64,000 nucleotides of DNA from Muscardinus avellanarius (Eukaryota > Chordata > Mammalia > Rodentia > Gliridae). This document shows, piece after piece, positions 1 through 12,239 of this stretch (within the stretch, counting starts at the first letter, position 1; the number at the start of each line of letters is the position of its first letter). The translations under genes and the position numbers were made by a program. The notes under the pieces are model-generated. The model searched no databases, had not been told where the DNA came from, and saw only the letters and a list, made by a program, of their open reading frames with translations. The stretch spans positions 24,550,466-24,614,465 of the forward strand of contig OY726565.1 in NCBI GenBank assembly GCA_963383645.1. The letters run 5' to 3'.

Positions 1-1618
1 ATCCATAAAGTCGCTGCACTAAGAGAAAAAAAGAAAACTTTCTGTCTTTGTGAAATGTGTATGGAGACTTCATGTGCAACATAGTTCTGTTGCTAGCGAG
101 AGCGATCTGCTTGTAGTTGATTGAACTTCTTCTCTGTGTTTGCACCATATGGGTTATGACTGTGGAAAACAGTGTGTCCCTAAAAGTGACTTCTCACCAG
201 TCACCAGGAATTTGAAATTATAGATGATGCATTGAACTGGAATTTTAAAAGACAGCTCTGAATCCTAGCTGTCTATATGGAAATAGGGGTGGGAGCGGAG
301 CTGCTGTGGACAGTTTCAGGAGGTGGATGAGAATCCAAGTAGAAACATCCAGGGTCAACAAATCTCTATTTAAACCTAAAAGGAGCTGAAATGGGCATTT
401 TGAGCAAAGCAAGGTCACAGAGATGAAAAGATTACCTATACACTGATGTGTTCACAATTCCAAGTTACACTTTAAAATATCTGAGAAGGAAAAAACAAAA
501 ATCAATGTTTGCTTTGCTGGTACACAAACCTTTCACCTCTGGGGGAACTCTTTGGATTCAAAGCCAAACCAATTTTGTGAGTTTTACCCTTCAATCCTCA
601 GTTCACAAACAGCTGTGCATTTTATCTGACCTGCCGTGTTCATGCCAAGAAGCACAACTTTAGAGTTCCTTACAAAACCAGTGGCCATGTGTAGGGGTGG
701 GGGTTGGGTAACACTACTGAGAAAACTCTTTCAAGTTGGTGGCTCCTCTCTTCCCTTTTCCCCTTCTCCCTCCTTCCCTTCCTCCATTTCTCCTTTATTC
801 TTTTTCCCCCTCTTTTTCTTTCTTGTCAAAATAGAAAATTAAATTTAGTTAGAAGGAAAAGATAAGGCTACATTCTGAACTGGCCACTCAGCAAGCATCA
901 GTAGGTGCTTAAAGACCTTCTTACATCTCCCTTCCCACCTGGGCAGAGCAGCAATAAAACATCAATGGGCTGCTTGGCCAAGAAATTGCACCAAGCCTTA
1001 GAAGCACACTGATGCAATGCTTGTGTGCACCCATCCCATCTCATCTTATTTATGGTTCTTCCTTTGGTGGACTCCGTTATTAGCTATTGCCCAGTCTCCA
1101 TATGCTAGAGAGAATCATTTTTCCCCCAGGGAAAGTTAGAGAGAAAGCATTAAAGGGAGCACTTTCAGAATTTACTGAAAGCAAACATCCAAAGCCTCTG
1201 GTGTGTTTTCTAGGTCTGCAATGTATGCCTGCATTGAGTAGGTTGGATTCTTTATGCAAAGTCTCAAAAGTGCTACAAAGTTTGAATTATCACTACTTTA
1301 TAGTTTCCTCCTCCATCTTTATTTCAACCAGAATTTTTTAAAGTCTAAGATTTAAATTATTAAAAATTACAAAAAACAATTAAAAATTACAAAAATAATA
1401 AAGTATAACATACTTTATTAACAATTTTAATTCCTCAGTGGCCCCAGAATTCTAACTATAGTCCCTATACAAAGGATGCTTTAATTTTACTTTTTTGGAA
1501 GAAGCAGTAACTGAGATTCATTATGTATATTAAATTATTAGTCATTTCATCAAAACATAATATATAATATAATCATAATTTATGACCCAGATTTTAGACT
1601 TATATGTATTAGGAAATA

Positions 1619-1740
1619 CTTTTCTATAAAATACATATTCTAATCTGTATTTTCTATAAAATACATATAAAATCTGTATTTATAAAGTACACATACAATT
1701 TATAATCTGCATTTAAAAATTACATATACAAATCTGTATA
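1619..1740. repeat. AT-rich tandem repeat, about 30-bp period
   Basis: About four diverged units, each built on TATAAAATACATAT followed by AATCTGTAT. The first two (from 1619 and 1649) are nearly identical. The later two carry AAGTACACATAC and AAATTACATATAC variants. Confidence 0.6.
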
Positions 1741-2005
1741 TATATACAGTTTTTCTTAATTAAAGAGGGTCCTTGAGATAAAAATCAAAATTACATGTTA
1801 AATAATGTTCAAGACTAAATGAGGTCCTAACAAACCTCAGTCAACTGCAGATACTTTTCAGTACAGGAATTATATAAAAATATTTACTTATAGTATTTTC
1901 TGACTATTTTGAAGTTAGAGGAATAATTTCTCTGGAGTTGAAAGGAAGGACCAGTTTTTTTTTCCCCCTGGGGGAAAGAATAATCCATCAAAATAAAAAA
2001 AATGT

Positions 2006-2220
2006 TGCAGGGCGTGGTGGCGCACGCTTGTAATCCCCGAGCTTGGGAGGCGGAGACAGGAGGATCGCGCAGGTTCGAAGCCAGCCGCGCTGGTGTAAGA
2101 GACCCTGTTTTCAAATATAAAAAAGTATAAAATAGGTCTGGGAGTGTAGCCCGGAGGTAGAAGGATTTCCAGGAACCCCAGTACCACAAAAAAAAAAAGA
2201 AAAAAAGAAGAAGAAAGAAA
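2006..2220 (+). mobile_element. B1-dID SINE, young GCGC-rich subfamily
   Basis: Full-length: GGGCGTGGTGGCGCACGC head, a CpG-rich box, an A-rich linker, and a right arm ending CTTCCAGGAACCCCAGTACC with a GAA-rich tail. It shares the modified right arm (finding at 2006) with several other copies. Confidence 0.9.
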
Positions 2221-3552
2221 TATTCAAGCACTTGTAATCATACTCAGTATCATGTCACCAAATCCAAACCAAACATAACCATTCTCCTCTATCCCTTTAG
2301 TTGCTGTATCCCCATGGTAACTACGCCTTATTGTCATTCTTTGCATGGTAATAAATAATAAAATTTCCATTTCATTCAAATTTATCATAAGCATTGGGAT
2401 TTCAATAAGGTAAAAACTGCAGCAAGACTGAAGACAGAAACATTGACGAGTTACTTTGAGTTGTGGCGATTTGCTCTAGAACTCCATGGCACCTGATATT
2501 TAGCCTAATTCTGTAAAGTGTCTTCATTTTTTGCCTAGGAATGGGGAATGGATGCCATCAGGAAGAGAAAAATTGTCATTATCTTAATCACATTCAAAAA
2601 TAATACTAAATATTTAGATTTCAACAAAGGGCCGAGTTGAGAAGACAAAACTAAAATAAGCAACCTTAGGAGTTGAGGCTGTGGTCAAGGCACATCCCAA
2701 TGAGTTTAGAAAAGAAGCAAATAAACAACCTCTTAAGTTTAAGTCATTCCAAATCTGAATCAATCTAAAATAAAAATGCCCCAGGTTGGGTGGGGGAGGA
2801 AGAGCAAGGAAGTCTCTGCAAGAGAGAAATGTTCAAACAAATTCCTGTCAAAGTGTTTTGGGTTTTGACTTAAGAAAAATAAAGACATATAGTTTTGTGT
2901 GAAGGGTTTTTAGTTTTAACCATTCTTCTTCCAAGGCCCAGGAGAAAGCTTTCCTTCGTTTTTTTCTCAGCTACTAGTGGAGGATCTATGGGTTTTTCTG
3001 AGAATGAATAAATGAACGGAATGCAGATGGCATGAAATTAGCTCACCTCATTGCGTTTCCCCTGTAGCTTCTCAGCCTGAGGACCTTCTGGCCTTATGAA
3101 GCCTACTTGTTTATAGTAAAGGGTACTTCAAGCACACAAAATCCTTACTACAATCTTAATCTCCTACTTCATGCCTGCACTTAAAAACTGATTTTGGAAC
3201 ACTGTTATATACCAGTTATCATCATGGCCTGTTGTTCTGTGATTCATGTGTACCCAGCATAAACACAATTTGACGCACCAGTAAACATAGGCCACCAGAC
3301 TGCAGGAAGTCTTCATGAAGTTGGCACGGCTCAGGGATGCACCATGAATTTGTAGAGTAAGCATCTTTAAGGGATTCACAGGGCTGGGCAGCTGTCAACT
3401 CATAAATCGCTACAAAGTCAGCCTTCTGGTAGCATCATTAGGCATGTTTTGGAGTTGTAATCTACTACTAAGGATTTTAATAGAGCTAATGCTCTCCCCA
3501 CTCATTATTATTATAATTATTATTAATTATTATTATTATTGTTAAACAGAAT

Positions 3553-3735
3553 AAGTGGTGGTGAAGAACACAAGCCCACGAGTATGGCTCCCTGGCTCTA
3601 CCACTTGATCTTAAACCATGAGCCAATTACTTAGTCACTCTTGCTATGTTTTCAGAACTGCTAAAATGCAGATGATGATAATAGTATCCACTACATAGTC
3701 ATATTATTAATAGCAAGTGATATAATACATACTAA
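3553..3735 (+). mobile_element. MIR SINE fragment
   Basis: Reads like the MIR core: CCTGGCTCTACCACTTG, then ATGAGCCAATTACTTAGTC and AAAATGCAGATGATGATAATAG. It is old and diverged, with no clear duplication. Confidence 0.6.
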
Positions 3736-3754
3736 TTACTTAGAAATTTATTTG

Positions 3755-3927
3755 GATTTGGGAGGCTGAGACAGGAGGATCTGGGTTTGCGGACACCCTC
3801 AGCTACTTAGTAAGGCCCTCTGAAACTCAATGAGACTCTGTTTCAAAATAAAGAATAAAAAATAGGACTGGGGTGTAGCTCGGAGGTAGAATGCCCCTGG
3901 GTTCCAACCCCAGTACCACACACACAA
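3755..3927 (+). mobile_element. B1-dID SINE, 5'-truncated, 11-bp TSD
   Basis: Lacks the first ~40 bases of the left arm and starts at TTGGGAGGCTGAG. It is flanked by a perfect AAATTTATTTG at 3744-3754 and 3928-3938, so the truncation happened on insertion. Confidence 0.9.
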
Positions 3928-4076
3928 AAATTTATTTGCTATGTAATAAGGAATTCATGAGTGTCAACTGTTAGTGTTACTGTTATTTCACTATTGCATC
4001 ATCTGTGAAAAAGGATGCTCTACATGGAGACATTTGTGCTGGTTCATGCTAATCCTCCTTTGCACATAAGCGCGTG

Positions 4077-4099
4077 CTCTCTCTCTCTCTCTCGCTCTC

Positions 4100-4154
<55 letters not shown>
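4077..4154. repeat. (CT)n microsatellite
   Basis: Nearly pure CT dinucleotide run of about 78 bp with three early interruptions. Confidence 0.98.
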
Positions 4155-4159
<5 letters not shown>

Positions 4160-4222
4160 TGGTGCTTTTGAACATGTTTTTGAGGAAAGGGAAATTTTTC
4201 TGCAAATAATAAACTTTTGTGA

Positions 4223-4432
4223 TAGCTGAGTGTGGTGTCTCATACTTGTAATTCTAGTACTTGGGAAGCTGAGACAGGAGGATTACAGCTCATGGCCAGC
4301 CTCAACTACTTACTGAGGCCCTCTGCAACTTAGTGAGACACTGTTTCAAAATAAAGAATAAAAAATAGGTCTAGGGGCATAGCTCGGAGGTAGAATGTCC
4401 CTGGGTTTAATCCCCAGTACCGGAAACAAAAA
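4223..4432 (+). mobile_element. B1-dID SINE
   Basis: Both arms present: GCTGAGTGTGGTGTCTCATAC head, AATAAAGAATAAAAAATAGG linker and GGGTTTAATCCCCAGTACC end. CpGs have decayed, so it is older than the GCGC-rich copies. Confidence 0.88.
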
Positions 4433-4512
4433 GATTTTGACATAAAGATGTATATCTACAATTTTAGAATTCCAGTATCTCTGCACCATAGACACACACA
4501 CTAGCATTTTTT

Positions 4513-4715
4513 GTTTTGTTTTGTTTTGTTGATGGTACTGGGGGTGGAACCCAGGCTATACTCCCAGACCTTTTCTATATTTTATTTGGAAACAGGGTCT
4601 CACTAAGTTGATGAAAGCTTCAATAAGTAGCTGAAGCTGGCTTCGAACCTGTGTGGTCCTCCTGACTCAGCCTCCCAAGCGCGGGGATTACAAGCGTGCG
4701 CCACCACGCCCGGCA
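4513..4715 (-). mobile_element. B1-dID SINE with 13-bp TSD
   Basis: Reverse orientation, T-rich (TTTTG)n tail first, ending CCACCACGCCCGGC. ACTAGCATTTTTT flanks both sides (about 4500-4512 and 4716-4728). Confidence 0.92.
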
Positions 4716-4796
4716 ACTAGCATTTTTTTTATATAACACACTAGATACAGTTAGTATTTTCTATACAACAAGGCATTCTGGAAAACAGTTTTTGGG

Positions 4797-4991
4797 TTTT
4801 TTTGTGGTACTTGGGATTGAACTCAGAGGCATTCTACCTCTGAGCTACACCCTCAGACAGATTTTATTTATTTGGGAACAGGCTCTTACTGAAACCCTGT
4901 TGCTGAGAGCCACACCAAATTGCTGACAGTGGTTCTTTTGTCTCAGCCTCTTAAGTACTGATATTACAGGCATGTGCCACCACTCCCAGGC
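4797..4991 (-). mobile_element. B1-dID SINE, diverged
   Basis: Reverse copy with GGGATTGAACTCAGAGGC (right arm) and TGTGCCACCACTCCCAGGC (head). Possible imperfect duplication around AAACAGTTTT / AGGCAGTTTT. Confidence 0.85.
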
Positions 4992-5394
4992 TAGAAGGCA
5001 GTTTTAATCTGTTCACACATATTCATACATTCTGATGAGTTGCTTTTATGAGAAGTCAAGAAACACTTTTCTGTAGCTCCTTCTCATCCAAACAATGAAA
5101 AGTTAATCACCAGAGGTTTTAATTTAGTGAGTGCTGATAAATTCCTATGATGCATACTGGTAGTATATTCATGGTGAATTAATTATTTAGTATAACAATT
5201 GAGACATTAAAAATTTCCTATTATCTCATAAAGTGCCTTCTCTCCATTGTTTATAATACGTTGTGCTTCTCTTCACCTCATCTGATCTGTTGTTTGATAA
5301 ATAGTATTAACAGTTAATCATAAGCATAATTTCAACAAATTTTATAGTAACCCTTCTACATCAGTGAATCGTTTTTATTGTCTGTTCTGAGAAC

Positions 5395-5515
5395 CAGTGC
5401 AGTGTCTCAGTGAAAGCTTGGGTCCAGGTTCAACTTCCCGTGATTTGTTTTCTTTCCCCAAATTGGCCTCAGTTTTTTTGTGTAAAATAAGAATGATAAT
5501 ATTGTCTGTCTTAGA
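5395..5515 (+). mobile_element. MIR SINE fragment
   Basis: Contains CTTGGGTCCAGGTTCAACTTCC and TGGCCTCAGTTTTTTTGTG followed by AAAATAAGAATGATAAT, the order of MIR core and 3' part. Confidence 0.5.
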
Positions 5516-5525
5516 AAGTTACTCT

Positions 5526-5650
5526 TTTTTGTACGTTTATTGATGCATTATAGTCTCACATCATAATGCAGCTCATAGCGGCGGTGACGTGCACACGGCG
5601 CTTGCGGGCCTCCCCAGCTCCCTCCCTCTCCCCCTTCACCACAGAGGCTA
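5526..5650 (-). mobile_element. L1 3'-end fragment
   Basis: TTTATTGATGCATTATAGTC followed by CCTCCC-rich sequence resembles the antisense 3' UTR of squirrel L1s, also seen at 7325 and 15856. Confidence 0.5.
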
Positions 5651-6054
5651 CCAGAATGGACACTGGTATTGTCTCAGAGGCCATGAGATCCCAGTGGAAG
5701 TTCTTTGGATGAAAGCCCTAGCAGTCCCTGCATAGAGGGGACGCTCACTTATCATTAATATCACATTTAGGTATTCCCTAGAAATAAATAACCTAATAGG
5801 ATAATTGAAAAAATGAAACTTTTTCTTAAAAGTAGTTTGATCTTTACATATAACAATAAGAATTCTACTGCTTGCTTCTTTGACATCTCACATGGTACAT
5901 AAATGTTTCTGTAGTTATATGCTGCACAGGGATGTTTCTGTCCATGTGGACCTCACATACAATGTGGTTCTGTAAGATTATATCACCTAGTGACATCATA
6001 GCCTTCTTAGCTTGTGTAAGTACACTGATGTTACATTTCTTTTATAATTAATTA

Positions 6055-6485
6055 ATTAATTTTTATATGGAACATATTGAAAATGGCATACATTCAGACT
6101 GTGCTTGGTGCCCTCTCCCCCCCTGCTTCCCCTCCCCCCTTCCACCAATGAGTATCCAGGTTAACCATGCTATATTCATACTTTTAAACATATTCAGATG
6201 TAGCTCCTCCATTAATCAACCTCAGCCTTCTTCTTGCTCTAACCTTCCATTCTAGCATTGCTGAGGTTTCCCCTCCATTATCTGAAGTCCCTCTGGTATT
6301 CCTAACATTCCCTAGTTTGGGCATATTATAGAAAACATACGTCCTCTCTCTTTCTGTGCTTAGCTGATCTCACTCAACATAATGTTCTCCAGGTCTTTCC
6401 ATCTTCTTGCATTGACCTGATTTTGTTCTTCTTTATAGCTGAGTACATTTCTAAGAACTATCCTATTCATTAACTAATGCATAGC
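6055..6485 (-). mobile_element. L1 3'-region fragment
   Basis: Antisense L1: a C-rich 3' UTR-like block, then CTCAACATAATGTTCTCCAG, TTCTTCTTTATAGCTGAGTA and ATTCATTAACTAATGCA, in the order seen in reversed L1 3' ends. Confidence 0.7.
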
Positions 6486-7324
6486 TTTGTGTACACATGT
6501 GCAGTTGTGTGTGTGAGTTGCTTGCAAAACTGTCTGGCATGTGGTTAAGAACTTAGTGAATGTTAACTTTATCATTACTGCTATTTCTTCATTTCATCCC
6601 ACACTAAGAGCAGTGTTCTGTCTTTGGAGACATTTTTCCTGGTTCATGTCATCTTCTTTTACATATAGGTCACTCCTTTTTCCTTATTTGTGCGTTCTTA
6701 TAAAGCTGTTTCATAAATAATGATGCTTTTGGGTCAACATTAGAAAATGGATAGTAGCTGACTCATGTCTATTAGATATTAATGACATATTTTTATATAC
6801 TCCAGAATGGCAACTTTTGAAATTTCAGAGAAATACACTTCATTCCAACATTAGCAGTTTCAATGTAAAAAACTACTGGCTTAACCTACTGGCCTAATGG
6901 GTCAATTAAAATGTGCAGCTGTTTTGGCCTGATGGGCGGATCTCTTTATGTATGTAATTCGGTCCTGTTAAGGAAAGATGCTAAGTTTGTCCTCAACCTA
7001 GAAATTAAGGAGGGAGAACTGGGAGAATAAGGAAAAACTGAGTTACTTGCACTGCCCTGAAACCACCACTACTTTTCATCTTCTTCTTCTATGCAGCCAG
7101 CACGCCCTCTTTGTATATTGTCTCTCCAACAAAAACCTCCAAGGAGGAAAAAGTATTAGAGAAAGCCTCCTACTGCTTTCAGCTGCCTAGTCACCGGTCT
7201 CCCACAGCCCTGAGGTGTATGCACTCAGATTCCTGGCTGGCTTCCTCGTGACTAGCAGAAGACACTTCCTCAAAGGAGAGCTGAGAGGCTTGAGCAAGAG
7301 GGCGAGGCAGCAAGAGGGTTTTTT

Positions 7325-7500
7325 TCTTTTTAACACTGTATTGGTGCATTGTAGTCATACATCTTAATGGGATACAAGATAGTGGAGACATACATGCACA
7401 CATCACACAATCAGCCTTTACCCAATTCCCGCCCCATTCTGTCCCCTCCCTCCTTCTTATGCTTGGCTTAGTGATTGACTTTGATATGTTTGTTAAAGTA
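7325..7500 (-). mobile_element. L1 3' UTR fragment
   Basis: Begins CTGTATTGGTGCATTGTAGT and runs into CCCCATTCTGTCCCCTCCC, the reversed tail of squirrel L1 elements. Confidence 0.6.
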
Positions 7501-7539
7501 CATCATGTGCATTTAGAGTTTTAAAATGTATTTCCCAGG

Positions 7540-7783
7540 CAGCCGGACGTAGTGGCGCATCCTTGGAATCCCAGCATTTGGGAGGCTGAGACAGGAGGAT
7601 TGTGGTTCACAGACAGCCTCAGCTATTTAATGAGGCCTTTGTAACTCAGTGAGACCGTGTTTCAAAATAAAGAAGAAAAAATAGGGCTGAGAGTGTAGCT
7701 CAGAGGTAGAATGTCCCTGGGTTTGACCCCCACTACCACAATAAAATAAAATAAAATAAAATAAAATAAAATAAAATAAAATA
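7540..7783 (+). mobile_element. B1-dID SINE with (AAAAT)n tail
   Basis: Full-length: CGTAGTGGCGCATCC head, TTCACAGACAGCCTCAGC middle, GGTAGAATGTCCCTGGG right arm. The tail has expanded into about nine AAAAT units (7738-7783). Confidence 0.92.
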
Positions 7784-8067
7784 TATGTTCCTGACTTCAC
7801 TTTTGTTCTCTGTCCTGTTCTCTGCAGAGAATATTCTTCATTATAACAGAAGTCCAAGGCCCAATGGCCTGTGGATCTCAATGGCCAAAGCTACAAAACA
7901 CTCAACATTTGTATGGCTGTTGAATCTCGGTTTTCTCTGATCTTACCAGGTAGAATTGGTTGTAATCCTGACCCATATTGTGAAATCTGTTCACTGTTCT
8001 CCATATATTTTGTTCTAGTCCGTATTTCTGAGAGGAAGTAGAACATTATTATAAAAACTAAGGACTC

Positions 8068-8185
8068 CAACTTGGTGTAGTGGTATACACCTGAAATCAT
8101 AGTACTTGGGAGGCTGAGACAGGAGGACCACAAGAGCTTTGAGGCCAGCCTTAGCAATTTAGACAAATTTTAAATCTCTATGTCC
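8068..8185 (+). mobile_element. B1-dID SINE, left arm only
   Basis: Left arm only: TAGTACTTGGGAGGCTGAGACAGGAGG with GAGGCCAGCCTTAGCAATTTAG. It stops at the linker. Confidence 0.75.
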
Positions 8186-8410
8186 TAGTTACCCTATCTA
8201 TGGAATGGAGATATTACTGCAAATAATAATTCTATCTTGTGCTAATGTTGGAAATGTTAATGTGTATAAGGAATTTGGAAGAATTCCTGAAGAAAAGCAA
8301 GTGCCATCTGAGTCTTTGCTTTTCTTTCCTAGGAGGGGAGATCAGGTTTTAATCAATCTCTCTAATCCTAGAACCCCAGCACAATACATGGCACATAATA
8401 TGATCATCCT
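8185..8410 (+). mobile_element. Possible MIR fragment
   Basis: CTATGGAATGGAGATATTACTG early and CCAGCACAATACATGGCACATAAT late resemble MIR core and 3' end. Weak. Confidence 0.35.
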
Positions 8411-8460
8411 ACCCACTTCTCAAAGACAAAGCCATCCGGTGGCTGTAAATGGAACATACC

Positions 8461-8690
8461 TGCCGGCATGGTGGTGCACACTTGTAATCCCCGCGCTTGG
8501 GAGGCTAAGATGGGAAGATCACACAGGTTTGAAGCCAGCTTCAGCTACTTAGTGAGGCTTGCAGCAACTTAGTGAGACCCTGTTTCCAAATGAAATAGAA
8601 AATAGGTCTAGGAGTACAGCCCGGAGGTAGAAAGCCTCTGGGTTCCATCCCAGTACCACCAAAGAGAAAAGAAAATTAAAATAAATAAAC
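8461..8690 (+). mobile_element. B1-dID SINE
   Basis: CATGGTGGTGCACACTTGTAATCCCCGC head, duplicated CTTAGTGAG in the left arm, TCTAGGAGTACAGCCCGGAG right arm, GGGTTCCATCCCAGTACC end and an A-rich tail. Confidence 0.9.
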
Positions 8691-10373
8691 AGCACATACC
8701 CTAGGCAGGCTTCCATTGCAATAGGAAATTTTATGTTTCTATAACCATGCAAAACAAAATGTATAAGAAACATGATGAAGAAAGAAAAATGGAAGGGAAA
8801 AAACCTGAATCTCTCTACATGGGAAGCAGAATCTCAGTGGGATCTCCTTTCTATCAAACTAAAATGTCCTTGTAACCAGTTTTTTCAGAATCCCCTCCTG
8901 AAATACAGTGGCAGGCCAATTAATTAGTATGAGAATATATTCAAGAGGACAATGCTACCTGGAGAACTAAGCAATTCAGTGAGCCTCGCAGCGCTTAATT
9001 AAGCCACAGACCCTGGAACAACTTAGTTTGGTATTTGGAGCATACATTTCCACTGGAGCGTGTTTTCTGATTCAGGCCTTCCATGCAGGTTCTTTTCTGC
9101 TGGTCAAATGGGTTCTGATATAGGGGAAACAGGAGGCTCTGCTCACATAGTGCGTACAACGGGCATAGATGACCATGTTCTTGCCTATATTTGAGTAAGG
9201 ATTGTGAGTAAGGATACAAACGCTGCTTCATAGAGCATGGGCACTTTTTCCGGATACTTTCAACAGAGCAAGCAGGAAGCTAGAGGAAGGCAACTTGTGG
9301 GGGTTGGAGAGAACCATAATCAACTGGCACGGGTCTGAATGTTTTGCTGCCCAAGGAAACCCAGCACAGAAGAGGCACGGCCTGTCGTAGAGCAGGTGCC
9401 CCTCCTTGCAAGCCTCTTTGCAAGACACCTGGCTCATGGGCTGGGAGGGTCTAAGTTCTCAGCCCATCTGCACCTGCTGCACCCCAGCCCATATTACTTT
9501 AGGTTCTCCCAGATACAAATGCCTGTGGTCCTGGCAAAACATCTCTGGCCTCAAGCACAGCTCATCTTGCCAAGATCCAGGATTAGATAGGTGAGACCAG
9601 GGAGCATGACTCATTTGGGGAGAATCCACTCTTTTAGCAAATACAAAAGCTTGCTCTGGGTTGGGTGCCAGTTGAAACTACATCATGGATGGCTGTGGTA
9701 AGAAATGAAAAACTTCATTACATTTAGCACAATAGATAATATCGCTGGAGCAACATGGAAATTCCCTGGTGATGAGCTGAGCTAGCTTCCTGCGGAATCT
9801 ATTGTCAACCTGCTTTGGACATGGTGGTGGGAAAAGGCACAGCATCAGGAGGAGCCTCCCCGCATCTGCTCCCATGGTCCTCCCAGCAAAGGGAACTCCC
9901 TGTACAGGGAGCTGGGGATGAGAAACTGTTCCCCACTCAGTCCCCCATCCAGGGCTCTCACTTCTACCTCCCATCCAATTTTACCAAGAGAAATGGCTCC
10001 CAATGGGAATCACTTGGCAAAGGGGATGAATATCAGGATTTGAGCATCAGATTTTAAAAGCTACTTACATGGAAAGCCACCCACTGTTTTGAAAAGGCAT
10101 AAGATGCTTGAGTCTTATCCCCAGAACTGAAGGATGAACTGGGTTTTGTGAGAGGAAAAGGACAATAGACACCAACATTAAAAAAAAACAATAAAAAATG
10201 CCTCAACCAATGTAGAGCTCAAAGTTTATAAAAAATAAATTTTAAAAAGATAGACAATTTATTAAGGCACTGAAGAGTCTGATATACTTTTATAAGAATG
10301 GATTGAAATGCACTTAGGCCACTTTATGTGAGTAATAAAATCAGAACCTGATTTTTAAAAATCTCTTATTTTC

Positions 10374-10376
<3 letters not shown>

Positions 10377-10422
<46 letters not shown>
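10377..10422. repeat. (CT)n microsatellite
   Basis: Pure CT run directly against the tail side of the reverse ID element at 10438. Confidence 0.97.
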
Positions 10423-10425
<3 letters not shown>

Positions 10426-10437
10426 TTCTTTTTTCTT

Positions 10438-10530
10438 TCTTTATGGTTCTAGGGATTGAACCCCAAAAGGCCTCACACATTCAGACATGCTAGGCAAGTG
10501 CTCAGCTACTGAGCTATACCCCCTTGTCCA
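10438..10530 (-). mobile_element. ID-like SINE
   Basis: Reads GGTTCTAGGGATTGAACCCC, then CATGCTAGGCAAGTGCTCAGC and ACTGAGCTATACCCCC. This is the reversed tRNA-derived ID unit with its variable region intact, without a B1 arm. Confidence 0.75.
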
Positions 10531-10539
10531 CAAAAATCT

Positions 10540-10707
10540 AATTACTTTTACTAGGAATTGACCCTAGGGTCACTCTGTATTCGAGCTACATGCCAGCCCT
10601 TTAATTGTTTATTTTGAAACAGGGTCTTGCGAAACTTTGACCCTGAGATCCTTCTGTTTCAGCTTTCCATGTACTGAGATTACAAGTTTGTGCCACCATG
10701 CCCAGTT
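10540..10707 (-). mobile_element. B1-dID SINE, diverged
   Basis: Reverse copy: GAATTGACCCTAGGGTCAC, TATTTTGAAACAGGGTCTTGC, then GTGCCACCATGCCCAG. Confidence 0.75.
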
Positions 10708-10813
10708 CTAAAATCTCAGTTTTAAATTGTATTTATACAGCAAATTATCGTAGTTTTTTTTAAATAGAGGACAGGTGGGAGTGGTAGAATGAAAGGACTA
10801 ATAAAGGGACTAT

Positions 10814-10945
10814 TAGCTGGGTGTAATGAAAAACACCTGGAATTCCAGCAGTGTGGAAAGTCGAGGCAGGAGGATGACAATTTTGAGGCCAACCTTGGCA
10901 ATTTAAGTGAAACTCTGTCTCAAAATAAAAAATAAAAAAAACTGA
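10814..10945 (+). mobile_element. B1-like left-arm monomer
   Basis: TAGCTGGGTGTAATG head and GGAAAGTCGAGGCAGGAGGATG, ending in CTCAAAATAAAAAATAAAAAA without a right arm. Confidence 0.65.
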
Positions 10946-10947
10946 AA

Positions 10948-11155
10948 ATTTAGGCATGGTGGCACATGCTGATAATCCCAATACTTGGGAGGCTAAGACT
11001 AAAGGAATTCTGGTTCAAGACCACCCTCTACAACTTAGAAAGACCTTGTTTAAAAACAGACAAAAAAGGAAAAGAAAAATGGGGGCTTGGGGTTATAGCT
11101 CAGAGGTAGAATGCTCCTGGGCTCATTCCCTAGTACCAAACAAAAACAGCTGAGG
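10948..11155 (+). mobile_element. B1-dID SINE
   Basis: TAGGCATGGTGGCACATGC head, ACTTGGGAGGCTAAGAC, A-rich linker and GGTTATAGCTCAGAGGTAGAATGC right arm. Only a few bases separate it from the preceding monomer, on the same strand. Confidence 0.85.
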
Positions 11156-11189
11156 ACCTTGCTCCCTTGGGGTCGATTCCCAGTTTCAC

Positions 11190-11304
11190 AAGAAAAGAAA
11201 AGAAAAGGAAAAAAGAAAGAGAGAAGGAAAGAAAGAAAGAAAGAAAGAAAGAGAAAGGAAGGAAGGAAGAGAAAGAAGGAAAGAAAGAAAGAAGGAAAGA
11301 CTAC
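11190..11304. repeat. Purine-rich (GAAA)n/(GGAA)n tract
   Basis: About 115 bp of nearly uninterrupted purine on the + strand after the 10948 SINE, apparently grown from its tail. Confidence 0.9.
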
Positions 11305-11309
11305 TGAAA

Positions 11310-11830
11310 CTTAATCTAACCAACATTTATTAGCTGAGCATAACCTACTATAGAATAGTAACAGAGCACGTGGGACCATTACCTCGATCTTAACACTCAC
11401 AAAGTTAGGTACCATTTACAAAATATAAGAATGAACACAGAACAGTTCCTGCCTCTAAGTAATTTAAAATATAGAAAAGAGGTCATCTTATAATTCAAAG
11501 CATTACAAGATACAGCGCTAGGGACATAGCTCAGCAGCAGAGTAGCTCAGCCTATCACTCCTGACACCTTGGGCCCCATGCCCAATAACACAAAAAACAG
11601 AACGACTACAACTACAAAGTATGGTAAGACCGGACAGAGACGAGGTTCTGATGGAATTTGATGGTCGCATCAGCAGGAGCGTGAGGCAGACCAAGGATAT
11701 CAGAGGGTGGGTAAAAGCCAAAGAGGTGGGCTAGTGATGGACACAAAGGAGCGAGGGGACCCACCAAGGTCAAAATGGAGCAGCCGTGAGCCTCCCCGTG
11801 GCTGCTGGGAGCTCAGGATGTCAGAAGTGG
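11310..11830. mobile_element. Possible L2 fragment interrupted by an ID
   Basis: Short stretches such as AACATTTATTAGCTGAGC and CAGAACAGTTCCTGCCTC resemble L2 3' sequence. The identification is tentative. Confidence 0.3.
11514..11612 (+). mobile_element. ID-like SINE
   Basis: CGCTAGGGACATAGCTCAGC then CACCTTGGGCCCCATGCCC and an ACACAAAAAAC tail. A tRNA-like right arm on its own. Confidence 0.6.
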
Positions 11831-12239
11831 AGTAAAGGAAGAGGAGCCTGAGAAAATAATTGGAAATTTATTCTCTAGAAAATTGCCAAGGGGAGTAGGA
11901 GACATATTAAAAGATATTTGTTTTTGCTTCTGTTTTATAACAGGGTGGTGACACAATTAGAAAACGCTTTGGGGGAGGAGATTAGATTGTAATGAAAATC
12001 AAGTAAGACTGATATACCCAGAATACCCCAGAGAGCAGCCCAGCCCTAGGGCCTGCCAACACTTTCACACTCACCCTTTCGCTCAAGGGCTAGAGAGGAG
12101 CACCCAGCCCCCCAGCTGGTTGTATAACAGTTGCTGTGTTTGGGGGAGAGGACCCCTCATGCTTGGACTGGAGAAGACTGAGCTTTTTGGCTTTACCAGG
12201 CAAGACCTCCCAGAGAATTTGGCACGTTTGGGTCTATGT

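Noticed and set aside
4049..4243. Arg/Glu-repeat open frame
   Set aside because: It is the reverse translation of the CT microsatellite at 4077-4154.
10438..10530. tRNA gene
   Set aside because: It is an ID SINE derived from a tRNA. No intact cloverleaf or anticodon stem could be read.
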